NCBI RefSeq assembly: GCF_000027165.1
Contig: NC_013853.1
Coordinates: forward strand, 248,001 to 312,000
Length of the DNA stretch: 64,000 bases
Direction of reading: 5' to 3'
DNA from: Streptococcus mitis B6
GTDB taxonomy: Bacteria > Bacillota > Bacilli > Lactobacillales > Streptococcaceae
Below, one piece after another: positions 19,032-29,402 of the stretch; positions within the stretch are counted from its first letter, which is position 1, and every line of letters starts with the position of its first letter. Made by a program: the position numbers and the translations under genes. Below the pieces are notes generated by a model. It had not been told where the DNA came from and did not search any database. It saw only the letters and a program-made list of their open reading frames with translations.

Positions 19032-19139
19032 GGGACTGACCCCAAAAAGTGAGAATTTAATAAAAACACCCTAGGGCTACCGTCTTCGGTATTCAACCGG
19101 AGACAGGTAGTCCAATTTTTGTTGGATTCTTTTTTCATT
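19032..19139 (-). mobile_element. IS3-family (IS150-like) remnant: 3' end of orfB plus terminal repeat
   Basis: On the minus strand a frame reads NEKRIQQKLDYLSPVEYRRR then stop (codons 19139 down to 19077). This is the typical C-terminus of an IS3-family orfB transposase. It is followed by an IS end with GGGGTCAGTCCC. The rest of the element is lost where the ISL3 right-end fragment begins. Confidence 0.8.
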
Positions 19140-19142
19140 AGG

Positions 19143-19172
19143 TTCTTCATCAACACTATTTGACAAAGAGCC
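19143..19172 (+). mobile_element. ISL3 copy B, right-end fragment (30 bp)
   Basis: Identical over 30 bp to the right terminus of copy A (16688-16717), ending TTTGACAAAGAGCC. It marks the outer right edge of the island. Confidence 0.85.
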
Positions 19173-19206
19173 AAAAGAATCAGGTGATAAACCTGATTCT
19201 TTTTTT
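19173..19206. terminator. pepC-manN shared bidirectional terminator (right part; island target site)
   Basis: AAAAGAATCAGGT, loop, ACCTGATTCTTTTTTT. The first 8 bases (19173-19180) match the 8 bases left of the island, so the insertion went into the left arm. The manN side still has a full stem; the pepC side has lost it. Confidence 0.8.
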
Positions 19207-19227
19207 GTTTGTACATTCTCACCAAGA

Positions 19228-20139
19228 TTACATGATACCGAAGAAACGAGCTGCGATACCTACTGCAAAGAGTGCAAGGATGATTGAGATTGGTGATACT
19301 TTTTTCTTAAGCAACCACATGCAAAGGAAAGTAAGGAGAAGTCCCATCAATCCTGGAATCAATGAGTTCAACTGACCTTGAAGGGTTTGTGGTTGAATCT
19401 TATCTAGGCTCAATCCACCAAGGGCTTGACCAAGGATACCTTTCAATTCAGCACCTGATACAGGACCTTCTGGGAAGTTGATGTAGGCACCTTCAGCCAA
19501 TTGTTTACCAGGAAGGTTAACTGTGAAGTTGATCGATACCCAACGTTGTACAAGGACGGCAAGGATGAACATACCAAGGATAGAAGCACCTTTAGTGATG
19601 TCTTTCAAGATACCACCAGACATATCTTTAGTGATTTCAGATCCAGCCTTGTAACCAAACTCTTGTGTGTACCATAGGAAGGCCATACGGATAGCATTCC
19701 ATCCGAAGAAGAAGAGAAGTGGACCAACCAAGTTACCAGATGCAGCAAGTGATGCACCAAGAGCTCCAAGGATAGGACGAACTGTAAACCAGAATACTGG
19801 GTCACCGATACCAGCAAGAGGTCCCATCATACCGATTTTAACCCCTTGGATAGCAGCGTCGTCGATTTCAACACCGTTCGCACGTTCTTCTTCAAGTGCA
19901 AGAGTAACCCCCATGATTGGAGCTGCTACGTATGGGTGAGTGTTGAAGAACTCAAGGTGGCGCTCAAGAGCAGCCGCTTGGTCTTCTTTAGTAGTGTACA
20001 ATTTTTTGATAGCTGGGATCAATGAATAAGCCCAACCCAAGTTTTGCATACGCTCGTAGTTCCAAGAACCTTGAAGGAATTGTGAACGCCACCAAACTTT
20101 TTTACGATCTGATTTTGATAATTGAAGTTTTTCAGTCAT
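19228..20139 (-). CDS. manN: PTS mannose/glucose-type transporter subunit IID
   Basis: A 303-residue membrane subunit of the mannose-family PTS permease, which imports glucose, mannose and amino sugars while phosphorylating them. Starts MTEKLQLSKSDRKKVWWRSQFLQGSWNYERMQ, the typical IID beginning. GPLAGIGDPVFWFTVRPI and several membrane helices toward the C-terminus fit the family. Last gene of manLMN, 14 bp after manM. Length is usual. Confidence 0.95.
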   Translation of the reverse strand: MTEKLQLSKSDRKKVWWRSQFLQGSWNYERMQNLGWAYSLIPAIKKLYTTKEDQAAALERHLEFFNTHPYVAAPIMGVTLALEEERANGVEIDDAAIQGVKIGMMGPLAGIGDPVFWFTVRPILGALGASLAASGNLVGPLLFFFGWNAIRMAFLWYTQEFGYKAGSEITKDMSGGILKDITKGASILGMFILAVLVQRWVSINFTVNLPGKQLAEGAYINFPEGPVSGAELKGILGQALGGLSLDKIQPQTLQGQLNSLIPGLMGLLLTFLCMWLLKKKVSPISIILALFAVGIAARFFGIM

Positions 20140-20153
20140 GATTGTTCCCCTTT

Positions 20154-20966
20154 CTAGTAGTCTTCTAGGATATCACCGATTGGGTCGTTAGAAGTCGCAG
20201 CTCCTCCGCCACCATTACCACCTTGTTTTGAAAGGTTAAGGTAGATGAAGGCAAGGGCAACACCGACTACACCAAGGGCAATCAAAGTCAATTGAGAAAT
20301 GGCAGCAAAAGCAAAACCGATTGCGAAGAATGGCCATACTTCACGAGTTGCCATCATGTTGATAACCATAGCGTAACCAACGGCAACGACCATAGCACCA
20401 CCGACAGCCATACCACCGTTCAACCAGTCTGGCATCAATTTAAGAGCATCTTGAACGGCAGAAGCAGGGATAGCAATAAGGAAGGCTGCAGGGATAGCAA
20501 TACGAAGACCTTGAAGAAGAAGTGCGATAAAGTGAGCACGTTCAACAGCCGCAATATTTCCTTCTTTAGCGGCAGCATCTGCAGTGTGAACCAAACCAAC
20601 TGAGATTGTACGAACAATCATAGTCAAGAAAAGTCCAGCTACGGCAAGAGGGATAGCTGTTGCTGTTGCAACGGCGATACCTTCAGTAGTAAAGTTACCA
20701 CCTTTGATCAAGATGATTGCTGCGGCAACAGATGCAAGAGCAGCGTCAGGAGCTACGGCAGCTCCGATGTTTGCCCAACCAAGGGCGATCATTTGAAGTG
20801 ATCCACCAAGCATAACGCCTGCTTCGAGGTTACCAGTTGCAAGTCCGATAAGGGTACATGCGACGATTGGTTGATGGAATTGGAATTGGTCGAGGATACC
20901 TTCAAGACCTGCAAGGAAGGCAACAACTACAACCAAGACAGCAGAAATAATTGAAATATCTGACAT
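20154..20966 (-). CDS. manM: PTS mannose/glucose-type transporter subunit IIC
   Basis: A 270-residue integral membrane subunit forming the sugar channel with IID. It is almost entirely hydrophobic with many helices; motifs such as MLGGSLQMIALGWANIGAAVAPDAALASV are typical of mannose-family IIC. The C-terminal tail carries a Gly run (KQGGNGGGGAATS). It lies between manL (74-bp gap) and manN. Confidence 0.95.
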   Translation of the reverse strand: MSDISIISAVLVVVVAFLAGLEGILDQFQFHQPIVACTLIGLATGNLEAGVMLGGSLQMIALGWANIGAAVAPDAALASVAAAIILIKGGNFTTEGIAVATATAIPLAVAGLFLTMIVRTISVGLVHTADAAAKEGNIAAVERAHFIALLLQGLRIAIPAAFLIAIPASAVQDALKLMPDWLNGGMAVGGAMVVAVGYAMVINMMATREVWPFFAIGFAFAAISQLTLIALGVVGVALAFIYLNLSKQGGNGGGGAATSNDPIGDILEDY

Positions 20967-21040
20967 GGTTTTATTCCTTTTCTATTTAATGATAATAAAG
21001 TGAAAAATTTTCTTAGAATTCTTCTATAGTTTGATATTTG

Positions 21041-22030
21041 TTATTGAACGTTGGCTTTGCTAATCAAGTCAAACAAATCTTTTTTAGTGTCGTTTGGTAC
21101 TTTACGTACGTCAAATTCAACACCGAGGTCACGCATTTTTTCAAATGTAGCAACGTCATCTTTGTCCATAGACAAAACGTTGTTGACCATTGTTTTACCT
21201 GTTGAGTGAGCCATTGATCCTACGTTAAGGGTCTTGATTGGCACGCCACCTTCGATTGCACGAAGAGCATCTTGAGGTGTTTCAAACAAGATAAGGGCAT
21301 GTGTTTCTCCAAATCGTGGGTCTTTTGCAACCTCGATCAATTTTTGAATTGGAACAACATTAGCTCTGACATTATTTGGAGCAGCTTGTTTAATCAATTC
21401 TTTACGAAGATCGTCGTTTGCTACGTTATCTGAAGCAACGATGATACGGTCTGCTTTTGAATCTGGAGTCCAAGCAGTTGCAACCTGACCGTGAAGTAGA
21501 CGAGTGTCTAGGCGAGCAAGGTTGATTTTGAGTTTTCCATCTCCGATAACAGTTCCTTCTGGGATAGCAGCTTGGGCAACTGGAGCAGCTGCAGCGCTTG
21601 CTACTTCCTCAACTGGGTTTAGCTCTTCTGGAAGAGCCTTGATGCCATCTTTGGCTTCTTTAATGATATTCGCAGCGACTTTTTCTACACCTGCAGCAGC
21701 GTCCATAAGGCGCTCTGTATAGGCTTGAATTAACATCGGTAAGTTAAGTCCTGTGATGATGGCAAACTTACGCTCAGGATTTTCCCCCATCACGCGGCTA
21801 GCTTGGTTAAATGGAGATCCACTCCAAAGGTCAGCCAAAACTAGAACCTCATCTTCTGCGTCAAATGCAGCAACAGCGTTATTAAACTTAGCGTATAGAT
21901 CATCAGGACCTTCATTTGGCATAAAGGTTACAACTTGAACCTTTTCTTGTTCACCAAAGATCATAGATCCTGACTGATGAATACCCGCAGCAAATTCGCC
22001 GTGGCTCGCAATAATGATTCCGATACTCAT
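21041..22030 (-). CDS. manL: PTS mannose/glucose-type transporter subunit IIAB
   Basis: A 329-residue cytoplasmic phosphotransfer protein. The IIA domain has phospho-His at residue 10 ([13 protein letters not shown]). An Ala/Pro-rich linker (about 150-170) leads to the IIB domain with the second phospho-His in [15 protein letters not shown]. The start is taken at MSIGIII (22030), because AGGAGG lies 10 bases upstream and only 1 base before the alternative ATG at 22039. It heads the operon and in streptococci also affects catabolite regulation. A CcpA-type site lies in its promoter. Confidence 0.95.
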
Positions 22031-22089
22031 TATTGTCATTCCTCCTTTTTTGTTTTAGTTTTCGTTTAAGAAAACTTTAAGACTGTTTA

Positions 22090-22118
22090 AGTATAAACCG
22101 TTTTCATATAAAAAGCAA
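22090..22118 (-). promoter_or_regulatory. manLMN promoter with cre-like site
   Basis: On the minus strand: -35 TTGCTT (22118-22113), 17-bp spacer, -10 TATACT (22095-22090). The cre-like sequence TGAAAACGGTTTAT (22106-22093) fills the spacer and reaches the -10. It matches the CcpA consensus in TGNAARCG but not the final CA. CcpA binding here would compete with RNA polymerase. A related site occurs at the pflA promoter. Confidence 0.65.
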
Positions 22119-22226
22119 CTATTTGATATAAAATATTCAAGAAAACATTTAAATAGTGTATTTAATAATATTGATATAATAAGGTTTTAAGAAGACATAG
22201 TAATTTTTTATATTAAAATTTAATAT

Positions 22227-22258
22227 AAAAAAGTTGGAAGCGTATTCCAACTTTTAAA
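22227..22258. terminator. adhP terminator
   Basis: AAAAGTTGGAA, loop GCGTA, TTCCAACTTTT, with A- and T-runs on both sides. It lies 17 bp beyond the adhP stop on the minus strand. Confidence 0.85.
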
Positions 22259-22274
22259 ATAGGTTTCTATTAGA

Positions 22275-23294
22275 TTAGTGGGTGAAGTCGAGTACCATAC
22301 GTCCTTGAATTTGACCTTTTTCCATTTCGTCGAAAATGGCTACGGCATCTTCGACTGGACGTTTTTGGACAACTGGAACTACCAAACCTTCTGCGCCGAA
22401 TTGGAAGGCTTCTTCCAAGTCTTTACGAGTTCCAACAAGAGAACCGATGACTTGGATTCCATCTAGAACGGTTTTCACGATGCTGAGTTCCATCATTTCA
22501 GAAGGAAGGCCAACAGCGACGACGCGACCACCAGCACGAACGGAGTCAACAGCCTGGTTGAAGGCAACTTTAGATACAGCTGTTACGACGGCTGAATGAG
22601 CTCCACCATCAGTTTTTTCCTTGATGAGTCCAGGTACATCTTCAACTTCGAGGCCGTTAATAACAATGTCCGCACCTACTTCTTTTGCAAGGGCAAGTTT
22701 GTCGTTGTTGATATCAACTGCGATGACATGAGCATTGAATACTTTTTTAGCGTATTGAACAGCGAGGTTACCAAGTCCACCTGCACCGTAAAGAACAACC
22801 CATTGGCCTGGTTCGACTTTGGCTTCTTTAATCGCTTTATAGGTTGTTACCCCAGCACATGTAATAGAAGAAGCTTGGGCTGGATCAAGTCCGTCAGGAA
22901 CTTTAACAGCATAGTCTGCAGTTACGATACATTGTTCAGCCATACCACCGTCTACTGAGTAGCCAGCATTTTTTACTGTACGGCAAAGGGTTTCTCGGCC
23001 AGTTGTACAGTATTCGCAAGTACCACATCCTTCGAAGAACCAAGCAACGCTGACGCGGTCACCGATTTTAAGGCTTTTCACATCTGGGGCAATTTCTTTA
23101 ACGATACCAACACCTTCGTGGCCAAGAACACGTCCTGGTACTTGACCAAAGTCACCATGAGCAACGTGGAGGTCGGTGTGGCAAACGCCACAGTATTCAA
23201 TTTCTACAAGTGCTTCCCCAGTTTCAAGTGGGCGGAGTACTTTTTCTTCAACAGCAACACCAGTGCTTTCTGGATTTACAACAACAGCTTTCAT
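22275..23294 (-). CDS. adhP: Zinc-dependent alcohol dehydrogenase
   Basis: A 339-residue medium-chain dehydrogenase that interconverts alcohols and aldehydes with NAD(H). Catalytic zinc ligands are in [16 protein letters not shown] and GHEGVG (about 36-65). The structural zinc site is [15 protein letters not shown] (about 91-105). The Rossmann motif is [14 protein letters not shown] (about 170). Full length, with AGGAGG upstream. Monocistronic, between terminators. Confidence 0.94.
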   Translation of the reverse strand: MKAVVVNPESTGVAVEEKVLRPLETGEALVEIEYCGVCHTDLHVAHGDFGQVPGRVLGHEGVGIVKEIAPDVKSLKIGDRVSVAWFFEGCGTCEYCTTGRETLCRTVKNAGYSVDGGMAEQCIVTADYAVKVPDGLDPAQASSITCAGVTTYKAIKEAKVEPGQWVVLYGAGGLGNLAVQYAKKVFNAHVIAVDINNDKLALAKEVGADIVINGLEVEDVPGLIKEKTDGGAHSAVVTAVSKVAFNQAVDSVRAGGRVVAVGLPSEMMELSIVKTVLDGIQVIGSLVGTRKDLEEAFQFGAEGLVVPVVQKRPVEDAVAIFDEMEKGQIQGRMVLDFTH

Positions 23295-23510
23295 AGCTAT
23301 CCTCCTTTATATTGACCAAGAACAGGGACAACGGGACTGGATTGATTTTTTGTCAACAGAGTCGAGTGTAACGAGCTCTCTTGGATTTATATGTGAAGTA
23401 TATCACAAAAGAAAGCCTTTTCCAAGGTTTTGGAGGCAAAAAGTAGAACAATCGATTAACTGGTTGATGAGACTGTGAAAAGAACACAAAGACCAGCTTG
23501 CAAGCTGGTC

Positions 23511-23707
23511 ATACTCTTCGAAAATCAAATTCAAACCACGTCAGCTTCGCCTTGCCGTATATATTGTTACTGACTTCGTCAGTTTCATCTACAACCTCAA
23601 AACAGTGTTTTGAGCTGACTTCGTCAGTTTCATCTACAACCTCAAAGCAGTGCTTTGAGCAACCTACGGCTAGCTTCCTAGTTTGCTCTTTGATTTTCAT
23701 TGAGTAT
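23511..23707 (-). repeat. BOX element with two boxB units (C-B-B-A on + strand)
   Basis: Begins ATACTCTTCGAAAATC and ends TTTTCATTGAGTAT. The middle has the boxB hairpin twice (CAAAACAGTGTTTTG, then CAAAGCAGTGCTTTG), each preceded by TGACTTCGTCAGTTTCATCT. It lies between adhP and the Cof phosphatase gene. The sequence from adhP to here holds the adhP promoter region and nothing else recognisable. Confidence 0.93.
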
Positions 23708-23716
23708 CAGTATAGG

Positions 23717-24529
23717 TTATAAGAATAAATCTTGCAGGGTTTTGGCAACCCCATCTTGGTCATTTGTCAAGGAAATTTGCTCATCTGCATAAGGGAGTAG
23801 CTCTGGGTTGGCATTTTTCATGGCATAGCCCATTCCAGCAAAAGCGAGCATTTCGGTATCGTTGTGCTCATCTCCAAAGGCAATCAAATCTTTTTTGTCA
23901 CGGTTCATTACCTTGAGCAAGTAGTCCAAAGCGAAGGCCTTATTGACTCCTTTGGGTGTACACTCAAGGATATTGAGCGGACCTCCCCAGGTATTGATAG
24001 ACAGTTGATGCTGGTAGAAGGCGTTCATTTCTTTTGCCAAGGCATACTTGTCGCTGGCTCTGGTCTGCAAGAGAATACAGTTAGGGTTCTTGGTCACCAA
24101 TTCAGGCTGAAATTGATTTTCAGGCTGGAAAGCTTCTACGCCAAATAGTTTGGGATTGGCAATTTCTTCATTAGGATTTGTAATGTAGAATTTTTTACGG
24201 TATTCTCCAGCGATAAAATCTGCTTGAATGTCCTCTGAACGTCGAACCATGTCTAGCAGATATTTTTTGTCTACAGTTAAACACTTTTCAAAGTCCCAAA
24301 CTTGATCTGGTAAATGAGTAAGGGAGCCGTTGAAATTAATCATAGGAGTGTCTAAGCTAAGTTCACGGTAGAAATCTTTTGACATTCGGTAAGGGCGACC
24401 GGTCGTAATAATAATCTGATGGCCTTTTTCAGCAACTTTTTTAATGGTTTCTTTGGTAAAGTCAGAAATTTGACTGTCTGAGTTGAGCAGGGTTCCATCT
24501 AGGTCAACTGCAATAATTTTTTTCGTCAT
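23717..24529 (-). CDS. Cof-type HAD phosphatase (IIB)
   Basis: A 270-residue haloacid dehalogenase-superfamily phosphatase. Motif I is VDLDGTLLNSD (about 8-18), motif II ITTGRP, and motif IV GDEHNDTEML (about 218-227). The C2-type cap lies between. The substrate is unknown; relatives act on sugar phosphates or cofactors. The stop is 10 bp from a BOX element. Confidence 0.92.
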   Translation of the reverse strand: MTKKIIAVDLDGTLLNSDSQISDFTKETIKKVAEKGHQIIITTGRPYRMSKDFYRELSLDTPMINFNGSLTHLPDQVWDFEKCLTVDKKYLLDMVRRSEDIQADFIAGEYRKKFYITNPNEEIANPKLFGVEAFQPENQFQPELVTKNPNCILLQTRASDKYALAKEMNAFYQHQLSINTWGGPLNILECTPKGVNKAFALDYLLKVMNRDKKDLIAFGDEHNDTEMLAFAGMGYAMKNANPELLPYADEQISLTNDQDGVAKTLQDLFL

Positions 24530-24652
24530 AGGGACCTTTCTAGTGTCTTTTCAGATAAGATGTCTACTATTATAACAGAAAGCAGGTAGAAAAGCAGATT
24601 CGAAACAAAAAATGAAATTTCATCAAATTCTTAAATAAATCAAACAAAGATA

Positions 24653-24681
24653 TTGAAAAAGTGAATGATAAATGATATAAT
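24653..24681 (+). promoter_or_regulatory. Promoter of the purine permease
   Basis: -35 TTGAAA (24653-24658), 17-bp spacer, extended -10 TGATATAAT (24673-24681). The leader to the ATG is about 30 nt, too short for a purine riboswitch. Confidence 0.75.
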
Positions 24682-24718
24682 TCTATTATTGTTCGTAAAA
24701 ATTAAAAGGAGATTGATA

Positions 24719-26137
24719 ATGGACAAATTATTTAAACTAAAAGAGAACGGTACAGACGTTCGTACAGAGGTTCTCGCTGGTTTAACAACTTTCTTTGCAA
24801 TGAGCTATATTCTCTTTGTAAACCCACAAATTCTTTCGCAAACAGGAATGCCTGCTCAGGGTGTATTCCTTGCAACGATTATCGGTGCAGTAGCAGGAAC
24901 CTTGATGATGGCCTTCTATGCTAACCTGCCATACGCTCAAGCGCCAGGTATGGGACTCAATGCCTTCTTTACCTTTACAGTCGTATTCGGACTTGGTTAT
25001 TCATGGCAAGAAGCCCTAGCTATGGTCTTCATCTGTGGAATTATCTCATTGATTATTACCTTGACAAATGTTCGTAAAATGATCATTGAATCGATTCCAA
25101 ACGCTCTTCGCTCAGCCATTTCAGCTGGTATCGGTGTCTTTCTTGCCTACGTAGGGATTAAGAATGCTGGGCTTTTGAAATTCTCTATCGATCCAGGAAA
25201 TTACACGGTTGCAGGAGAAGGGGCTGACAAGGCTCAAGCAGCGATTACAGCAAATGCTTCAGCAGTTCCAGGATTGGTTAGCTTTAATAATCCAGCTGTT
25301 TTGGTGGCTCTTGCAGGACTTGCCATTACTATCTTTTTTGTTATCAAAGGGATTAAAGGGGGAATTATTCTCTCTATCTTGACAACGACTGTTCTTGCTA
25401 TCGCAGTTGGTTTGGTAGATTTGTCTAGTATCGATTTTGCTAATAACCATGTTGGTGCAGCCTTTGAAGACTTGAAGACAGTCTTTGGTGCAGCTCTTGG
25501 TTCAGAAGGTTTGGGAGCTTTGATTTCAGATACAGCTCGCTTGCCTGAAACTCTGATGGCCATTCTTGCCTTCTCATTGACAGATATTTTTGATACGATT
25601 GGTACCTTGATCGGTACAGGTGAGAAAGTTGGTATCGTAGCGACAAATGGTGAAAATCACCAATCAGCTAAGTTGGACAAGGCTCTTTACTCTGACTTGA
25701 TCGGTACTTCAATTGGTGCCATCGCAGGTACTTCAAACGTAACGACTTATGTTGAGTCTGCTGCTGGTATCGGTGCAGGTGGACGTACTGGTTTGACAGC
25801 CTTGGTTGTAGCTATCTGTTTTGCGATCTCAAGCTTCTTTAGCCCACTTCTAGCGATTGTACCAACAGCCGCTACAGCTCCAATCTTGATTATCGTTGGG
25901 ATTATGATGTTGGCTAGCTTGAAAAATATCCATTGGGATGATATGTCAGAAGCAGTTCCTGCTTTCTTCACATCTATCTTTATGGGGTTCAGCTACTCTA
26001 TCACTCAAGGGATTGCAGTTGGTTTCTTGACTTACACTTTGACTAAGCTTGTCAAAGGTCAAGCTAAAGATGTTCATGTCATGATTTGGATTTTGGATGC
26101 CTTGTTTATCCTTAACTACATCAGCATGGCCTTATAA
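24719..26137 (+). CDS. pbuG: NCS2-family guanine/hypoxanthine (xanthine/uracil-type) permease
   Basis: A 472-residue membrane transporter with 12-14 helices. Family motifs: TEVLAGLTTFFAMSYILFVNP near the N-terminus, QAPGMGLNAFFTF, FSLTDIFDTIGTLIGT (about 285-300) and GTSNVTTYVESAAGIGAGGRTGLTA. This is the AzgA/PbuG-type subgroup, which moves purine bases. The start MDKLFK is chosen for AAGGAG upstream; a longer frame to 24665 overlaps the promoter. The exact substrate is inferred. Confidence 0.88.
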   Translation: MDKLFKLKENGTDVRTEVLAGLTTFFAMSYILFVNPQILSQTGMPAQGVFLATIIGAVAGTLMMAFYANLPYAQAPGMGLNAFFTFTVVFGLGYSWQEALAMVFICGIISLIITLTNVRKMIIESIPNALRSAISAGIGVFLAYVGIKNAGLLKFSIDPGNYTVAGEGADKAQAAITANASAVPGLVSFNNPAVLVALAGLAITIFFVIKGIKGGIILSILTTTVLAIAVGLVDLSSIDFANNHVGAAFEDLKTVFGAALGSEGLGALISDTARLPETLMAILAFSLTDIFDTIGTLIGTGEKVGIVATNGENHQSAKLDKALYSDLIGTSIGAIAGTSNVTTYVESAAGIGAGGRTGLTALVVAICFAISSFFSPLLAIVPTAATAPILIIVGIMMLASLKNIHWDDMSEAVPAFFTSIFMGFSYSITQGIAVGFLTYTLTKLVKGQAKDVHVMIWILDALFILNYISMAL

Positions 26138-26148
26138 TAGGATAACCC

Positions 26149-26171
26149 AGGGGGATTTTCCCCCTTTTTTA
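26149..26171 (+). terminator. Terminator after the purine permease
   Basis: GGGGG, loop ATTTT, CCCCC, then TTTTTT. Confidence 0.85.
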
Positions 26172-26186
26172 ATACAAAGGAGATGA

Positions 26187-26897
26187 ATGATGGAAGAGAA
26201 AAGTATGTGGAAAGAATTGTTGAATCGTGCAGGTTGGCTGTTAATCTTCTTTCTGGCGACAATTTTATATCAGATTCCTGTAGGGGTTACTGCTATTTTA
26301 ACTTTAAATGCAGTACCACTGTTGCAGTCAGGACTGATAGTTGCAGGAATTTCGATTGTGATTCTGGTGCTGTTTATTATTGGAGCTCGTAAAACGCAAT
26401 TAGCAAGTTTTAATTTTTCTTTTTTTAGAGCTAAGGACCTAGCACGATTGGGATTAAGTTATTTAGTCATTATCTGTTCAAATATACTTGGTTCTATCTT
26501 GTTACAACTGTCAAATGAGACGACAACAGCTAACCAGTCTCAGATTAACGATTTGGTTCAGAATAGTTCTCTGATTTCCAGTTTCTTCTTGTTGGCCTTG
26601 CTTGCTCCAATTTGTGAGGAAATCTTGTGCCGTGGGATTGTTCCTAAAAAGATTTTCCGAGGAAAAGAGAACTTGGGATTTGTAGTCGGTACGGTTGTGT
26701 TTGCTTTATTGCATCAACCAAGTAATTTACCTTCTTTATTGATTTATGGAGGTATGTCGATCGTTCTGTCTTGGACGGCTTACAAGACCCAACGTTTGGA
26801 AATGTCTATCTTACTTCACATGATTGTTAATGGGGTTGTTTTCTGTTTGTTGACTCTCGTGGTAATTTTGAGTCGGACATTAGGGATTTCTGTTTAA
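26187..26897 (+). CDS. CPBP-family intramembrane protease-like protein
   Basis: A 236-residue multi-helix membrane protein. It has the CPBP (Abi) motifs in order: APICEEILCRGI (EExxxR-type, about 143-154), FALLHQPSN (FxxxH, about 171-179) and LLHMIVNG near the C-terminus. In lactic acid bacteria relatives are linked to bacteriocin immunity or protein prenyl-type cleavage; the role here is unknown. The start could be 26187 or 26190 (ATG ATG); AAGGAG spacing favours the second. The last base of its stop is the first base of a BOX element. Confidence 0.88.
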   Translation: MMEEKSMWKELLNRAGWLLIFFLATILYQIPVGVTAILTLNAVPLLQSGLIVAGISIVILVLFIIGARKTQLASFNFSFFRAKDLARLGLSYLVIICSNILGSILLQLSNETTTANQSQINDLVQNSSLISSFFLLALLAPICEEILCRGIVPKKIFRGKENLGFVVGTVVFALLHQPSNLPSLLIYGGMSIVLSWTAYKTQRLEMSILLHMIVNGVVFCLLTLVVILSRTLGISV

Positions 26898-27001
26898 TAC
26901 TCAATGAAAATCAAAGAGCAAACTAGGAAACTAGCCGCAGGCTGTACTTAAGTACGGCAAGGCGACGTTGACGCGGTTTGAATTTGATTTTCGAAGAGTA
27001 T
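26897..27001 (+). repeat. BOX element lacking boxB (A-C)
   Basis: ATACTCAATGAAAATC to TTTTCGAAGAGTAT, with boxA joined to boxC through GTACTTAAGTACGGC and no B unit. Confidence 0.9.
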
Positions 27002-27077
27002 AAGATTATTGACAATTGCTTACTTGTTTTCTACTGGGAAAAAGATGAATGCAATCGTGTACATCTTTTTCTTTTTA

Positions 27078-27086
27078 TGGTAAAAT
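27078..27086 (+). promoter_or_regulatory. Folate operon promoter (extended -10)
   Basis: TGGTAAAAT, 41 bp before the folP ATG. The -35 is weak. It is the only good candidate for transcription of folP-folC-folE. Confidence 0.55.
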
Positions 27087-27088
27087 AG

Positions 27089-28078
<990 letters not shown>

Positions 28079-28079
28079 G

Positions 28080-29402
28080 ATGAAAGAATTTGAAAACAAT
28101 CAGTGGATTGCCCACTATCGGACGGATCAACCGCATTTTGGCTTGGAACGAATGGTGGAACTGTTAGCTTTGCGTGGCAATCCCCATCTCAAACTCAAGG
28201 TCATCCATATCGGAGGGACTAACGGCAAGGGTTCGACCATTGCTTTTTTGAAAAATCTGCTAGAAAAGCTAGGGCTGAGAGTTGGCGTGTTTAGCTCGCC
28301 CTATCTCATTCATTACACAGATCAGATTAGCATCAATGGGAAATCCATTCCCGAGACTAGACTCGAAACTCTCATGGCAGACTATCAGTCTTTGCTGGAG
28401 GGGGGAGCAGCCGCTAGTTTACAGGGCACAACCGAGTTTGAGATTATCACAGCCATAGCCTATGACTACTTTGCTTCAGAGCAAGTAGATGTGGCTATCA
28501 TGGAAGTCGGCATGGGTGGTCTTTTAGATAGTACCAATGTCTGTCAGCCCATTTTGACAGGAATTACGACTATTGGATTGGACCATGTAGCCCTTTTAGG
28601 TGACACCTTGGGAGCCATAGCAGAGCAGAAGGCAGGTATTATCAAACAAGGAATTCCATTGGTGACAGGTCACATCGCTCCAGAAGCCTTGGCTGTGATT
28701 GACTGCATTGCGGAAGGGAAAGATGCGCCGAGACTTGCCTACGGGAAAGATTATCAGGTCAGTCACCAAGAGAGTGTGGTGACAGGCGAGGTCTTTGATT
28801 ATGCAAGTGCTGTCAGGCAAGGGCGCTTCCAGACAGGTTTACTTGGTTTGTACCAGATAGAGAATGCTGGGATGGCCATAGCTTTACTTGATACTTTTTG
28901 TCAAGAAGATGGTCGAGAGTTACCAGCTAATACTTTGCTTGCTCAAGCCCTGGAAGAAACAAGTTGGCCAGGGCGTTTGGAAGTTGTGTCAAGAGACCCC
29001 CTGATGATTTTGGATGGGGCCCACAATCCTCATGCTATCAAGGCTTTAATAGCAACCTTGCAAGAACGCTTTGCGGATTATCGTAAGGAAATCCTCTTTA
29101 CCTGCATCAAAACCAAGGCCTTGGAAGATATGTTGGACTTGCTGGGGGCCATGCCAGATACCGAGCTTACCCTGACACATTTTGACGATAGTCGGGCGAC
29201 TGATGAAAGCGTGCTGAAAGAGGCAGCTAAGTCTAGAAATCTCAGCTACCAAGATTGGCAGAATTTTCTAGAGCAGAAATTGACAGATAAAAAAGAAGAG
29301 AAACAAACAGTTAGGATTGTCACAGGTTCCTTGTATTTCTTGAGCCAAGTGAGAGCCTATCTGATGGAGAGGAAAAACGAGAATGGATACACAAAAGATT
29401 GA
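28080..29402 (+). CDS. folC: Dihydrofolate synthase / folylpolyglutamate synthase
   Basis: A 440-residue Mur-ligase-like enzyme adding glutamate to dihydropteroate and folates (SulB in pneumococcus). The P-loop GGTNGKGST is at about 46-54, followed by [28 protein letters not shown] and LDGAHNP in the C-terminal domain. It begins one base after folP and overlaps folE by 20 bp, so translation is probably coupled. Confidence 0.95.
   Translation: MKEFENNQWIAHYRTDQPHFGLERMVELLALRGNPHLKLKVIHIGGTNGKGSTIAFLKNLLEKLGLRVGVFSSPYLIHYTDQISINGKSIPETRLETLMADYQSLLEGGAAASLQGTTEFEIITAIAYDYFASEQVDVAIMEVGMGGLLDSTNVCQPILTGITTIGLDHVALLGDTLGAIAEQKAGIIKQGIPLVTGHIAPEALAVIDCIAEGKDAPRLAYGKDYQVSHQESVVTGEVFDYASAVRQGRFQTGLLGLYQIENAGMAIALLDTFCQEDGRELPANTLLAQALEETSWPGRLEVVSRDPLMILDGAHNPHAIKALIATLQERFADYRKEILFTCIKTKALEDMLDLLGAMPDTELTLTHFDDSRATDESVLKEAAKSRNLSYQDWQNFLEQKLTDKKEEKQTVRIVTGSLYFLSQVRAYLMERKNENGYTKD

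Noticed and set aside
19160..19375. Plus-strand frame crossing the island edge into manN
   Set aside because: Mostly antisense to manN and begins in terminator sequence; no support as a gene.
23509..23700. 63-residue frame on the minus strand with repeated VVDETDEVSSKHCFE
   Set aside because: It lies wholly inside the BOX element with two boxB units; the protein repeat only reflects the duplicated boxB DNA.
24682..24718. Purine riboswitch before the purine permease
   Set aside because: The leader is only about 30 nt after the predicted transcription start, too short for the aptamer.
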